Shown piece by piece: positions 8,469 to 17,529 of a stretch of 64,000 nucleotides of DNA. Position 1 is the first letter of the stretch, and every line of letters starts with the position of its first letter. The translations under genes and the position numbers were made by a program. This DNA is from Mesorhizobium sp. AR07 (lineage in GTDB: Bacteria; Pseudomonadota; Alphaproteobacteria; Rhizobiales; Rhizobiaceae), in NCBI RefSeq assembly GCF_024746815.1, contig NZ_CP080525.1, forward strand, positions 5,884,501 to 5,948,500, given 5' to 3'. Below the pieces are notes generated by a model, which made no database searches, was not told the DNA's origin, and was given only the letters and a program-made list of their open reading frames with translations.

Positions 8469-9266
8469 TCAAGCTTCCTTGATGGTCATGGTCAGGATGC
8501 GTTTGTCCGGGCCGTCGACGACGAGTGCGCTGAGCATGCCTGATTGCCAGGCAAGCGTGTCGACGTTGACGCGATTGGCCATCACCTCCGCCTCCGGCAC
8601 GGGGGTGTGGCCATGCACGACGATCTTCGGGAACAGGCCGGTATGGTCGTGGAAGACATCGCGAATCCAGATCAGATCCTGCTGGTTCTGCCTCTCCAAC
8701 GCGACGCCAGGCCTGATGCCGGCATGGCAGAAGAAGAAGTCGCCGAACGTCACCGAGAACGGCAGCGAGCGCAGGAAATCGACATGGTCCGGTGGCACGG
8801 CCTTGACCAGCGCCGCGTGACCCCGTCTCACCGTCTCCACCTTGCCGAACCAGCTGGCGTCGGCGGTCAGTGACACGCCATAGGACAGCGCCGTCTGGAC
8901 GCCGCCATAGCGCATGAAAAGCCCTTCCGGGTCCGGGGTTCTCAGAAAATCGAGAAAGCCGATGTCGTGATTGCCGGCCAGCATCAAATGGCGCGGGTCG
9001 CGCTCTCGCGCTTCGATCAGGAAGTCGATGACACGCTTTGAGTCCGGTCCGCGGTCGACATAGTCACCAAGATGGATGACACGCCAGTCGGCAGGCGTCT
9101 CCTGCTCGATCTCGGCCTCGATGCGTTGATGCATGGCGACCAACAGGTCGAGCCGGCCATGCACGTCGCCGATCGCGTAAAGACGAATGTCGTCGGGGCC
9201 ACACGCATCAAGGAAATGGATACCGGGTTCAGCCAACGTGTTGTTGTCTCCGTGGTCGGCGATCAC
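8469..9266 (-). CDS. Metallophosphoesterase (Ser/Thr phosphatase or ApaH-like)
   Basis: A 265-residue calcineurin-like phosphoesterase with the three metal motifs in order: GDVHG (33-37), GDYVDRG (67-73) and GNHD (98-101). Proteins of this size act as Ser/Thr phosphatases or as diadenosine tetraphosphate hydrolases; the motifs do not separate these. The start is GTG at 9266, 4 bases after the lldD stop, so it belongs to the lldR-lldD transcript and is translationally coupled. What links phosphatase activity to lactate use is unknown. Confidence 0.88.
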   Translation of the reverse strand: MIADHGDNNTLAEPGIHFLDACGPDDIRLYAIGDVHGRLDLLVAMHQRIEAEIEQETPADWRVIHLGDYVDRGPDSKRVIDFLIEARERDPRHLMLAGNHDIGFLDFLRTPDPEGLFMRYGGVQTALSYGVSLTADASWFGKVETVRRGHAALVKAVPPDHVDFLRSLPFSVTFGDFFFCHAGIRPGVALERQNQQDLIWIRDVFHDHTGLFPKIVVHGHTPVPEAEVMANRVNVDTLAWQSGMLSALVVDGPDKRILTMTIKEA

Positions 9267-9270
9267 GGAC

Positions 9271-10407
9271 TTAGCGCCGGAGCTGGTCCTTGCCCATGTC
9301 GGTGACCAGACGTTTTCCGCACAGCGCCAGCGTGATGTCCATCTCCTTGCGGATGATTTCCAAGGCTTTGGTAACCCCTTCCTTGCCGAGCGCTCCCAGG
9401 CCGTAAAGAAATGGCCGGCCGATATAGGTGCCCTTGGCGCCGAGACAGAGCGCCTTCAACACATCCTGGCCGGAGCGGATGCCGCCATCCATATGCACTT
9501 CGATCGTGTCGCCGACCGCATCGGCGATCTCTTCCAGCGCCATGATCGACGATGATGCGCCGTCAAGCTGGCGCCCGCCATGGTTTGATACGATGATCGC
9601 GTCGGCGCCGGTCTTGGCCGCCATCAGTGCGTCTTCCTTGTCGAGAATGCCTTTCAGGATCAGTTTGCCGCCCCAGCGTTCCTTGATCCAGGCGACATCC
9701 TTCCACGACAGATGCGGATCGAACTGCTCGGTCGTCCATGAGGACAGCGAAGCGACGTCGCCGACGCCCTTGGCGTGGCCGACAATGTTGCGGAAGGTGC
9801 GGCGCTTGGTGCCGGCCATGCCCATCCACCAGCGCGGCCGCATCGCGATGTCGGCGATGTTGGCCAGCGTCATCCTGGGTGGCGCCGAAAGCCCGTTGCG
9901 GACATCCTTGTGCCGTTGGCCGAGGATCTGGAGGTCGAGTGTCAGCACCAGCGCCGAGCATTTCGCCGCCTTCGCCCGGTCGATCAGGTCGAGCACGAAA
10001 TCCTTGTCGCGCAGCACGTAGAGCTGGAACCAGAACGGCTTCTTCGTCACCGAGGCGACGTCCTCGATCGAGCAGATGCTCATCGTCGACAGGGTGAACG
10101 GCACCCCGAATTCCTCGGCCGCCTGCGCGGCTAGCATCTCGCCATCGGCATGCTGCATGCCGGTCAGGCCGGTTGGCGCCAGCGCCACCGGCATCGCCAC
10201 CTTTTCGCCGATCATGGTCGATTCCAGCGAGCGGTTGCTCATGTCGACCAGCACACGCTGACGGAACTTGATCTTGCCGAAATCCTCCTCGTTGGCCCGG
10301 TAGGTGCTCTCGGTCCAGGCGCCGGAATCGGCATAGTCGAAGAACATTTTCGGCACGCGCCGGCGCGCGAGATCCTTGAGATCGGCAATGGTGAGGATTT
10401 GGCTCAT
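9271..10407 (-). CDS. lldD: FMN-dependent L-lactate dehydrogenase
   Basis: A 378-residue member of the FMN alpha-hydroxyacid dehydrogenase family, which oxidises L-lactate (or a related 2-hydroxyacid) to pyruvate and feeds electrons to the respiratory chain. The active-site segment SNHGGRQLDG is present, with catalytic His276 and substrate-binding Arg279, and a TIM-barrel FMN site ends in GGIRSGQDVLKAL. The longer upstream frame is ignored because MSQILTIADLKDLARRRVP is the standard N-terminus. It is 52 bases downstream of the GntR regulator, and glcDEF lie nearby, so a lactate role fits; glycolate or mandelate are alternatives. Confidence 0.88.
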   Translation of the reverse strand: MSQILTIADLKDLARRRVPKMFFDYADSGAWTESTYRANEEDFGKIKFRQRVLVDMSNRSLESTMIGEKVAMPVALAPTGLTGMQHADGEMLAAQAAEEFGVPFTLSTMSICSIEDVASVTKKPFWFQLYVLRDKDFVLDLIDRAKAAKCSALVLTLDLQILGQRHKDVRNGLSAPPRMTLANIADIAMRPRWWMGMAGTKRRTFRNIVGHAKGVGDVASLSSWTTEQFDPHLSWKDVAWIKERWGGKLILKGILDKEDALMAAKTGADAIIVSNHGGRQLDGASSSIMALEEIADAVGDTIEVHMDGGIRSGQDVLKALCLGAKGTYIGRPFLYGLGALGKEGVTKALEIIRKEMDITLALCGKRLVTDMGKDQLRR

Positions 10408-10459
10408 GAGGCTTCCCGCTGGTGCAATTGTTCGTCGACGGTTCGATCTTGGCCGGCTC

Positions 10460-11263
10460 TCACGAGCGTTTCCTCGCCGGCTCACTGTCGCCCGCCTCGG
10501 AGCGTTGTCTGAGCCTCAATCGCGAGACGCGTTGCCAGTCGCCGCTGCGCTCGGCCTCGGCCATCGATCGTTCGACATAGATCATGTGGTCCATCGCCGC
10601 TTGCCGCGCGGCCGCCGGATCGCCAGCCTTGACCGCTGCATGGATCGCCTTGTGCTGGGAAAGCAGTGCCTCGCGCGCGCCGGGGACCGTGAACACCAGC
10701 AGCCGGTTCTGGAACACGCCTTCCGACAACAGCCGGTAGCAGGAGCGCAGCGTGTGCAGGAGCAGGATGTTGTGCGCGCACTCGCAGATCGCCTGGTGGA
10801 ATTCAACGTCGATTTCGGCCTCGTCGTCGAAATCGCCGGTGCGGTGCGCATCGTCCATGCGCGCCATGATGCGGTCGAGCAGCGCCAGGTCCTCCGGCGT
10901 GGCGCGCCGGGCCGCATATTCGGCCGCCACGCCTTCGATCTCGCGCCGGTATTCCAGATAGTCGGCCACCGCCTTGCGATGCGTCGAGATCAGGTCCGCC
11001 ACCGGCTTGGTGAACAACTGGCCGATGATGTCGGCGACATGCGTGCCCCCGCCGGCCTTGGTCGTCAAGAGGCCGCGCCCTTCAAGCGCCTTCAGCGCAT
11101 CGCGCAAGATCGGCCGCGACACGTCGAACTGGCGCGCAAGCTCGCGCTCGCCCGGCAACCGGTCGCCGGTGCGCAGCACCCCTTCGAGGATGAGGCTCTC
11201 GATCTGCTGCACCACCTCGTCGGCGGTGCGCGAATGCTCGATCCTGGAAAAAATGTCGCTCAA
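10460..11263 (-). CDS. GntR/FCD transcriptional regulator (LldR/GlcC-like)
   Basis: A 267-residue FadR-type regulator: winged HTH at about residues 10-75 (GDRLPGERELARQFDVSRPILRDALKAL) and an all-helical FCD effector domain from about 95, with the metal-ligand type residues expected there (ExxxxHxxI). FCD regulators of this class bind lactate, glycolate or other hydroxyacids. The start is a TTG at 11263. It heads lldD and the phosphoesterase gene. Two half-sites, ACTGGTC and AATTGGTC, lie about 60-85 bases upstream, and the same ACTGGT unit flanks an inverted repeat before glcD, so it may control both units. Confidence 0.87.
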   Translation of the reverse strand: MSDIFSRIEHSRTADEVVQQIESLILEGVLRTGDRLPGERELARQFDVSRPILRDALKALEGRGLLTTKAGGGTHVADIIGQLFTKPVADLISTHRKAVADYLEYRREIEGVAAEYAARRATPEDLALLDRIMARMDDAHRTGDFDDEAEIDVEFHQAICECAHNILLLHTLRSCYRLLSEGVFQNRLLVFTVPGAREALLSQHKAIHAAVKAGDPAAARQAAMDHMIYVERSMAEAERSGDWQRVSRLRLRQRSEAGDSEPARKRS

Positions 11264-11317
11264 CTAAAATGCCTGGAAGGTGAACCGGTGTCGCGCAGGA
11301 TAAAGCCTGCGTCGCCA

Positions 11318-11345
11318 ACTGGTCAAATTATTTATCCAATTGGTC
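11318..11345. promoter_or_regulatory. Candidate operator before the GntR regulator
   Basis: Two directly repeated half-sites, ACTGGTC (from 11318) and AATTGGTC (to 11345), are spaced 21 bp apart, about two helical turns. They resemble FadR-type half-sites (TGGT) and the ACTGGT arms before glcD. They suggest autoregulation. Confidence 0.4.
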
Positions 11346-11436
11346 GAAGTGAGTCGGTTTTGCCGCCCGACGCCATATCGTCTTCGGCTAAACTTTGCTG
11401 TTTGCGTCATCTGGCGGTTGGCACTAGAGGAACGCA

Positions 11437-12795
11437 ATGCAAGAGGGTCTAGAGAAGTCCGGGGGACAAGCCGTGTCAGACGACCCGTCCAATCTCGAAT
11501 TCCAGCCGCGCGCCAAGGGCAGCGTCATGGGTTTTCCCGCGCATGAGGGCCGGCCCGGCGCGCTTGGCGAGGTGCATGCACGGCCGCATCCGCTGATCGA
11601 AAAGCCGCGCGTCCTGGTGCAACTCGCCTTCATGACCGAGGGCGGCTCCGGCGTCGACCATGCGGTGCTGTCCGAACTGTCGCGGCGCCTCGGCATTGCC
11701 GCGCCCGACCGCCAGGCCCGCCACCACGCCATGAAATGGGGCAAGGGCTCGCTGCGCTGGGAGCGGCATACCGAGTTCTCGACCTATCTGTGGGAAGGGC
11801 CGCTTTCCGAAAACGGCAGGGCGCAGGAGGACTCGCCGTTCGGCAACGGGTTTTGCCCGCCAGGCACCGTCATCTCGGGCATCCGGCTCGAAATCCGCAG
11901 ATGGACGCAAGCGAGCGAAAGGCTGATTGCCGGTTTTGACCCGACCAGCCTGTGCTATTCGCTGGTCGAGCGCGGCAACGCCGCCATCGTCACCGATTTC
12001 CGCCAGGATGGCGACGGCATGACCCGCATGCTGGTGCTCGACCGTGGCCTGACGCTGGCGCGCACCGGGGCGCTGTCGCAACGGTTGATCGACATCGAAA
12101 CCTACCGCACGCTGGCCATGCTTGGCCTGCCGCTGGCGCTGACATTGTCCGGTCGCGCCCGCCGCATCGAGGACAGGCTGGCGCAGACCACGCTGGAAAT
12201 GAAGGTCGCCGAGACCCGCGATAGCCAGACGCTGCTGGCCGACCTGACCGAGCTTGCCGCCGAGTTGGAGGCGGACGCGGCGTCCAGCCTTTACCGCTTC
12301 GGCGCCAGCCGCGCCTATGACGGCATCGTCGGCGAGCGGCTGGAGGCGCTCGAGGAAGAAGCCGTGCCCGGCTACGACACCTGGGGTGGGTTCCTGCAGC
12401 GCCGCGTCGCGCCGGCCATGCGAACCTGCCGCTCGGTCGAGGAGCGCCAGGCCAATCTGTCGCGCAAGCTGACCCGCGCCACGACGCTGCTGCGCACCTG
12501 GGTCGATGTCGAGGTCGAGAAGCAGAACCGCGACCTGCTGGCGTCGATGAACAACCGCGCCCGCCTGCAACTGCGCTTGCAGCAGACCGTCGAAGGCCTC
12601 TCGGTCGCCGCCGTCTCCTATTATGTGGTCGGTCTCATCGGCTATGTCGCCAAGGGCGCCTCGATCTTCGGCCATGCCTTCGCGCCGGAAGTCGTCACCG
12701 CCGCTTCGGTGCCGATCGCCATCCTGCTGGTCTGGTGGGGCGTACGCCGCGTGCGCCGGATGCATTCCGAACCCGGCAAGCTGGCCGGAGAGTAA
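11437..12795 (+). CDS. DUF3422 membrane-anchored protein
   Basis: A 452-residue DUF3422 family protein. The N-terminal region has the conserved GEVHARPHPL stretch (near residues 44-53), and the C-terminal region has two hydrophobic segments (about 386-404 and 412-433) that would hold it in the inner membrane, with a coiled-coil-like stretch before them (about 330-385). The function of the family is unknown. A downstream GTG (codon 14, VSDDPSN) is a possible alternative start. It sits between the lactate and glycolate units but shows no operon link to either. Confidence 0.85.
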   Translation: MQEGLEKSGGQAVSDDPSNLEFQPRAKGSVMGFPAHEGRPGALGEVHARPHPLIEKPRVLVQLAFMTEGGSGVDHAVLSELSRRLGIAAPDRQARHHAMKWGKGSLRWERHTEFSTYLWEGPLSENGRAQEDSPFGNGFCPPGTVISGIRLEIRRWTQASERLIAGFDPTSLCYSLVERGNAAIVTDFRQDGDGMTRMLVLDRGLTLARTGALSQRLIDIETYRTLAMLGLPLALTLSGRARRIEDRLAQTTLEMKVAETRDSQTLLADLTELAAELEADAASSLYRFGASRAYDGIVGERLEALEEEAVPGYDTWGGFLQRRVAPAMRTCRSVEERQANLSRKLTRATTLLRTWVDVEVEKQNRDLLASMNNRARLQLRLQQTVEGLSVAAVSYYVVGLIGYVAKGASIFGHAFAPEVVTAASVPIAILLVWWGVRRVRRMHSEPGKLAGE

Positions 12796-12796
12796 G

Positions 12797-13036
12797 CTCC
12801 CTCCACCCTCCCCCTTGTGGGGGTGAGAAGCGGTCCGCGGAGCGGACGAAAAGCCAAATGCTTGGCTTTTCGAGCTTCGAACGCCCTGAGCCTGCGAAGG
12901 GCAAAGCGCCAACGCTATCTGCCCTGCCGGGTCCCCGCTGCTTCGCAGCGTCCCGGCGTTCGCTGGCCTTTCATCGTGCCACTGGCACGATGAATTCGCT
13001 TCGCGAACTGGCCGCTCACCCCCACAAGGGGGAGGG
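12797..13036. repeat. Palindromic intergenic repeat, family C
   Basis: The gap between the DUF3422 gene and glcD is filled by an element whose ends are inverted copies of CCCTCCCCCTTGTGGGGGTG. Its inner part holds an ATCGTGCCACTGGCACGAT palindrome and is found again, inverted, at 33879-33977. No gene lies here. Confidence 0.75.
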
Positions 13037-13125
13037 TAAAAGCAGCGGCAGATTGCCGCTGCGGAAGCCGTCCGACCGTGACTCCGGAATCTCCACAGCC
13101 GCAGGATTTGCAACCAACGCGCTTC

Positions 13126-13148
13126 ACTGGTAAAAGATTTTGACCAGT
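13126..13148. promoter_or_regulatory. Candidate GntR-type operator before glcD
   Basis: An inverted repeat ACTGGT-N11-ACCAGT lies 20 bases before the glcD ATG. The arms extend to TTcACTGGT and ACCAGTcAA. The half-site equals that before the GntR regulator gene. Its closeness to the start codon suits a repressor. Confidence 0.45.
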
Positions 13149-13168
13149 CAAGCGAAACGAGGCTGCTG

Positions 13169-14665
13169 ATGTCCGGCCTGGCCATGCCGAAACCTGACGA
13201 CGCCACGATGCGCCGGCGCGACGAGATCGTCGCCGACATGCGCATCATCGTGCCGGGCGAGGGCGTCGTCGACGCCGCCAATTCCATGCGGGCTTTCGAG
13301 AGCGACGGCCTGACCGCCTATCGGCAACTGCCGCTGGTCGTCGTGTTGCCGCAGACGGTGGCGCAGGTTTCGCGCGTGCTGAAATACTGCAACGACCGCA
13401 ATATCCGCGTCGTGCCGCGCGGCTCCGGCACCTCGCTGTCAGGCGGCGCGCTGCCGCTGGAAGACGCGGTGCTGCTGGTCATGAGCCGCTTCAATCGCAT
13501 TCTCGCGATCGATTTCCCCAACCGCGTCGTCGTCGCCCAGCCGGGCGTCACCAATCTCGGCATCACCACGGCCGTCGAGCAGGAGGGTTTTTACTACGCC
13601 CCCGATCCATCCTCCCAGATCGCCTGCTCGATCGGCGGCAATGTCGCGGAAAATTCAGGCGGCGTGCACTGCCTGAAATACGGCCTCACCGCCAACAACG
13701 TGCTCGGCATCGAGATGGTGCTGATGAACGGCGAGGTGGTGCGGCTCGGCGGCAGCCACCTCGATGCGGAAGGCTACGATCTGCTCGGCGTCATGACCGG
13801 CTCCGAAGGCCTGCTCGGCGTCGTCACCGAGGTCACCGTGCGCATCCTGAAGAAGCCGGAGACCGCCCGAGCCCTGCTCATCGGCTTTCCGACCAGCGAG
13901 CAGGGCGGCCAGTGCGTCGCCGACATCATCGGCGCCGGCATCATTCCGGGCGGCATGGAGATGATGGACCGGCCGGCGATCCACGCCGCGGAAGATTTCG
14001 TTCATGCCGGTTATCCCCTGGATGTCGAGGCGCTGCTGATCGTCGAGCTCGACGGGCCGGGCGTCGAGGTCGATCATCTGATCGGCCTTGTCGAAGCCAT
14101 CGCTTATAAGAACGGTTCGACCACCTGCCGCATCTCGCAGTCGGAGCAGGAGCGCCTGACCTTCTGGGCCGGCCGCAAGGCGGCATTTCCGGCCGTCGGC
14201 CGCATCTCGCCCGACTATTACTGCATGGACGGCACCATCCCGCGCAAGGAGCTGCCGCGCGTGCTCGCCGGCATGCGCGAGCTGTCGCAGAAATATGGTC
14301 TCGGCGTTGCCAACGTTTTCCATGCCGGCGACGGCAATCTGCATCCGCTGATCCTCTACGACGCCAATGTGCCGGGCGAACTCGACAAGGCCGAAAGCTT
14401 CGGCGCCGACATATTGCGGCTCTGCGTCAAGGTCGGCGGCGTCTTGACCGGCGAACACGGGGTAGGCGTCGAGAAACGAGACCTGATGCCGGAAATGTTC
14501 AACCAGATCGACCTCGACCAGCAGATGCGCGTCAAATGCGCCTTCGACCCCAACCATCTGCTCAACCCGGGCAAGGTGTTTCCGCAGCTTCGCCGCTGCG
14601 CCGAACTCGGCCGCATGCACATTTCCGGCGGCAAGCTGCCGTTTCCGGACATTCCGAGGTTTTAA
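13169..14665 (+). CDS. glcD: Glycolate oxidase FAD subunit
   Basis: A 498-residue FAD-linked oxidase, the catalytic subunit of the GlcDEF complex that oxidises glycolate to glyoxylate (D-lactate is a possible substrate too) at the inner membrane. The PCMH-type FAD domain spans about residues 50-230, with the flavin-binding stretches PRGSGTSLSGG and GGNVAENSGG. The C-terminal oxidase domain contains NVFHAGDGNLHPL and ends with NPGKVFP. The length agrees with the family. It heads glcD-glcE-glcF, and an inverted repeat with ACTGGT arms overlaps its promoter region. Confidence 0.95.
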   Translation: MSGLAMPKPDDATMRRRDEIVADMRIIVPGEGVVDAANSMRAFESDGLTAYRQLPLVVVLPQTVAQVSRVLKYCNDRNIRVVPRGSGTSLSGGALPLEDAVLLVMSRFNRILAIDFPNRVVVAQPGVTNLGITTAVEQEGFYYAPDPSSQIACSIGGNVAENSGGVHCLKYGLTANNVLGIEMVLMNGEVVRLGGSHLDAEGYDLLGVMTGSEGLLGVVTEVTVRILKKPETARALLIGFPTSEQGGQCVADIIGAGIIPGGMEMMDRPAIHAAEDFVHAGYPLDVEALLIVELDGPGVEVDHLIGLVEAIAYKNGSTTCRISQSEQERLTFWAGRKAAFPAVGRISPDYYCMDGTIPRKELPRVLAGMRELSQKYGLGVANVFHAGDGNLHPLILYDANVPGELDKAESFGADILRLCVKVGGVLTGEHGVGVEKRDLMPEMFNQIDLDQQMRVKCAFDPNHLLNPGKVFPQLRRCAELGRMHISGGKLPFPDIPRF

Positions 14666-14685
14666 GGGTGATGGCGGCGCTTGAA

Positions 14686-14842
14686 CACCCCCCTCTGTCC
14701 TGCCGGACATCTCCCCCGCAAGGGGGGAGATTGGCTATCGATGACGTCTTCGCCAACCTTCCACCTTGGTGGGCGGGTGCGGCGTTGGAACTGCCAATCT
14801 CCCCCCTTGCGGGGGACATGTCCGGCAGGACAGAGGGGGGTG
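14686..14842. repeat. Palindromic intergenic repeat, family A (copy 1)
   Basis: The 295-base gap between glcD and glcE holds a ~157-bp element ending in long inverted repeats (CACCCCCCTCTGTCCTGCCG... and its complement). The inner part has a second GGGGGGAGATTGG/CCAATCTCCCCCC pair. Related copies lie between hisS and hisZ and inside nasA. It interrupts the glc operon and may lower or stabilise downstream mRNA. Confidence 0.8.
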
Positions 14843-14960
14843 GGCAGGATCTCGGCATCTCCACACCGGTGTTTGGCACAGGCTTCGCCCCCTCTCCGTC
14901 TCGGGCTTTGCCCGAGCTACCTCTCCCCCGCTTCGCCGGGGCAAGGAACCAGAGATAGCC

Positions 14961-16166
14961 ATGACCACATTCACCCCCACCACATCGGACGAAGTCCTGT
15001 CCACCGTCGGCTGGGCCGTGGCTGAAGGATCGCCGCTGGAAATCCTTGGCCATGGCTCCAAGCGCGGCATTGGCCGGCCGCAACAGAGCGAACACACGCT
15101 CGACCTGTCGAAACTCGCCGGCGTTACGCTCTATGAGCCGGCCGAGCTGGTGCTGTCGGCAAAAGCCGGCACGCCGCTGGCCGACATCGAAAAGCTGCTG
15201 GCGGAAAATGGCCAGCAGCTCGCCTTCGAGCCGATGGATTACGGTCTGCTGCTCGGTGGCGAACCCGGCAAAGGCACCATCGGCGGCGTCCTTGCCGCGA
15301 ACCTGTCCGGCCCGCGCCGGCTGAAGGCGGGTGCCGCGCGCGACCATATACTGGGCATCAACGCCGTTTCCGGCCGTGGCGAGGCCTTCAAGTCCGGCGG
15401 CCGCGTCGTCAAGAACGTCACCGGCTATGATCTGTCGAAGCTGATGGCCAACAGCTGGGGCACGCTGGCCGCGTTCACCGACGTTACCTTCAAGGTGCTG
15501 CCATCAGCCGAGACCGAGATCACGCTTGCTGTCCGTGGCCTGCTCGACGATGCCGCTGCCAGCGTCATGGCGCTGGCGCTCGGCTCCAGCGCTGAAGTGT
15601 CGAGTGCCGCCCATCTGCCGGAGCGCATCGCCGCGCGTGTCGCCGGCGGCGCGCTCGGCAGCGAGGCCGCGACTTTGCTGCGCGTCGAGGGTTTTGGCCC
15701 CTCCGTCGCCTATCGCATCGCCGCGATGAAATCGCTGCTCGGCAAGGCCGGGCCGCTGGAGGAGATTTCCGGCGAAACTTCAACCGCCATATGGCGCGAT
15801 GTGCGCGATTGTAGGCCCTTCGCCGACAACTGCGAGAGACCGGTCTGGCGCGTGTCGATGACGCCGGGAGAGGGCCACCAGATGGTCCTGACGCTGCGCA
15901 TGCAGGCTGCCGTCAGCGCCTTTTATGACTGGCAGGGCGGGCTGGTGTGGTTGCGCATGGAAGAGGGCGACCCGGAAGCCGCTCTGCTGCGCGGGCTGTT
16001 GAGAAAACATGGCGGCGGCCATGCGACATTGGTGCGCGCCGCACCCTCCCACCGCGCCGCCTTGCCGGTGTTCGAGCCGCAGCCGCCGGCGCTGGCCGCA
16101 CTCAGCCAGCGCCTGAAGCAGGAATTCGATCCCAAAAACATCCTCAATCCCGGCCGCATGGCCTAG
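14961..16166 (+). CDS. glcE: Glycolate oxidase FAD-binding subunit
   Basis: A 401-residue FAD-binding subunit of glycolate oxidase. The N-terminal PCMH-type flavin domain covers about residues 1-175, with LLLGGEPGKGTIGGVLAANL and GRVVKNVTGYDLSKLM, and the C-terminus ends in the usual FDPKNILNPGRM. The frame runs upstream through the family A repeat, but the ATG at 14961 is where homology begins. It lies 7 bases before glcF. Confidence 0.93.
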   Translation: MTTFTPTTSDEVLSTVGWAVAEGSPLEILGHGSKRGIGRPQQSEHTLDLSKLAGVTLYEPAELVLSAKAGTPLADIEKLLAENGQQLAFEPMDYGLLLGGEPGKGTIGGVLAANLSGPRRLKAGAARDHILGINAVSGRGEAFKSGGRVVKNVTGYDLSKLMANSWGTLAAFTDVTFKVLPSAETEITLAVRGLLDDAAASVMALALGSSAEVSSAAHLPERIAARVAGGALGSEAATLLRVEGFGPSVAYRIAAMKSLLGKAGPLEEISGETSTAIWRDVRDCRPFADNCERPVWRVSMTPGEGHQMVLTLRMQAAVSAFYDWQGGLVWLRMEEGDPEAALLRGLLRKHGGGHATLVRAAPSHRAALPVFEPQPPALAALSQRLKQEFDPKNILNPGRMA

Positions 16167-16173
16167 GACTGGA

Positions 16174-17505
16174 ATGGCGATGCAGACCAATTTTTCTGCT
16201 GCCCAGCTTGCCGATCCACATGTCGCGGAATCGGAAAAGATCCTGCGCAAATGCGTGCATTGCGGCTTCTGCACCGCCACGTGCCCGACCTATGTGACGC
16301 TCGGCAACGAGCTCGATTCGCCACGCGGGCGCATCTACCTGATCAAGGACATGCTGGAGAATGGCCGTCCCGCCGACAAGGAGATCGTCACCCACATCGA
16401 TCGCTGCCTGTCGTGCCTCGCCTGCATGACCACCTGCCCGTCGGGCGTCAACTACATGCATCTGGTCGATCATGCCCGCGCCCATATACAGGAGACCTAC
16501 AAGCGGCCGCTGCTCGACCGCCTGACCCGCGCCATGCTGGCCTTCGTGCTGCCCCATCCCGCGCGTTTTCGCGCGGCACTCAGGCTGGCGAAGCTGGGCA
16601 AGCCGTTCATTGGCCTGTTCGAAAAGGTCCCGGCGCTGAAGCCGCTCAGCGCCATGCTCAAGCTCGCACCGGCATCGATTCCCAAAACCTCGCCGATGGC
16701 CTCGCCAGGCATCCATGCCGGGCAGGGGACCAAAAGAGGCCGCGTCGCCATTCTCACCGGCTGCGCACAGTCGGTGCTTGATCCCGCCATCAACGAGACG
16801 ACGATTGCGCTGCTGACGCGGCTCGGCATCGAGGTGGTGGTGCCGCAGGGCGAGGGCTGTTGTGGCGCGCTGGTGCATCACATGGGGCGGGAGCAAGCCG
16901 CGCTTGCCTCGGCCAGACAAAATGTCGATGCCTGGACGCGCGCCATCGAACAAGGCGGGCTCGATGCCATCGTCGTCACCGCGTCCGGCTGCGGCACGAC
17001 GATCAAGGACTACGGCTTCATGCTGCGTCTGGATCCGGCCTATGCCGACAAGGCCGCACGCGTATCGGCGCTGGCCAAGGACATCACTGAGTATCTCTCG
17101 GGTCTCGACCTGCCAGAACCGGTGCGCAAACCCGGCACCATCGTCGCCTATCATTCGGCCTGTTCGATGCAGCACGGCCAGAAGATCACCCGACAGCCGA
17201 AAGAGCTGCTGGCCAGGGCCGGCTTCGTCGTGCGCGAGCCGCGCGAGGGTCATCTGTGCTGCGGCTCGGCCGGCACCTACAACATCCTGCAGTCCGAGAT
17301 TTCGGCCAGGCTGCGCGACCGCAAGGTGAAAAACATCGAGGCGACGGGCGCCTCGATCGTCGCCACCGGCAACATCGGCTGCATCACCCAAATAGCTTCC
17401 GCCGCCAAGCTGCCGGTGGTGCACACGGTAAAACTGCTCGACTGGGCTTATGGCGGGCCGAAGCCGGACGGCATTCTGGAAGAGAGCCTTGTCGCCGCGC
17501 AGTAG
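16174..17505 (+). CDS. glcF: Glycolate oxidase iron-sulfur subunit
   Basis: A 443-residue iron-sulfur subunit that passes electrons from GlcD/E to the quinone pool. Two ferredoxin-type 4Fe-4S motifs lie near the N-terminus (CVHCGFCTATCP at about 28-39 and CLSCLACMTTCP at about 79-90), followed by two CCG domains (GEGCCGAL near 230 and HLCCGSAG near 362). ATG codons at 16174 and 16180 are both possible starts. It is the last gene of glcDEF and converges with folD. Confidence 0.95.
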   Translation: MAMQTNFSAAQLADPHVAESEKILRKCVHCGFCTATCPTYVTLGNELDSPRGRIYLIKDMLENGRPADKEIVTHIDRCLSCLACMTTCPSGVNYMHLVDHARAHIQETYKRPLLDRLTRAMLAFVLPHPARFRAALRLAKLGKPFIGLFEKVPALKPLSAMLKLAPASIPKTSPMASPGIHAGQGTKRGRVAILTGCAQSVLDPAINETTIALLTRLGIEVVVPQGEGCCGALVHHMGREQAALASARQNVDAWTRAIEQGGLDAIVVTASGCGTTIKDYGFMLRLDPAYADKAARVSALAKDITEYLSGLDLPEPVRKPGTIVAYHSACSMQHGQKITRQPKELLARAGFVVREPREGHLCCGSAGTYNILQSEISARLRDRKVKNIEATGASIVATGNIGCITQIASAAKLPVVHTVKLLDWAYGGPKPDGILEESLVAAQ

Positions 17506-17529
17506 AGTCGCCGCGTCGTGTCTCGGTGC

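Noticed and set aside
14766..14960. Upstream extension of the glcE frame
   Set aside because: It reads through the family A repeat; homology starts at the ATG at 14961.
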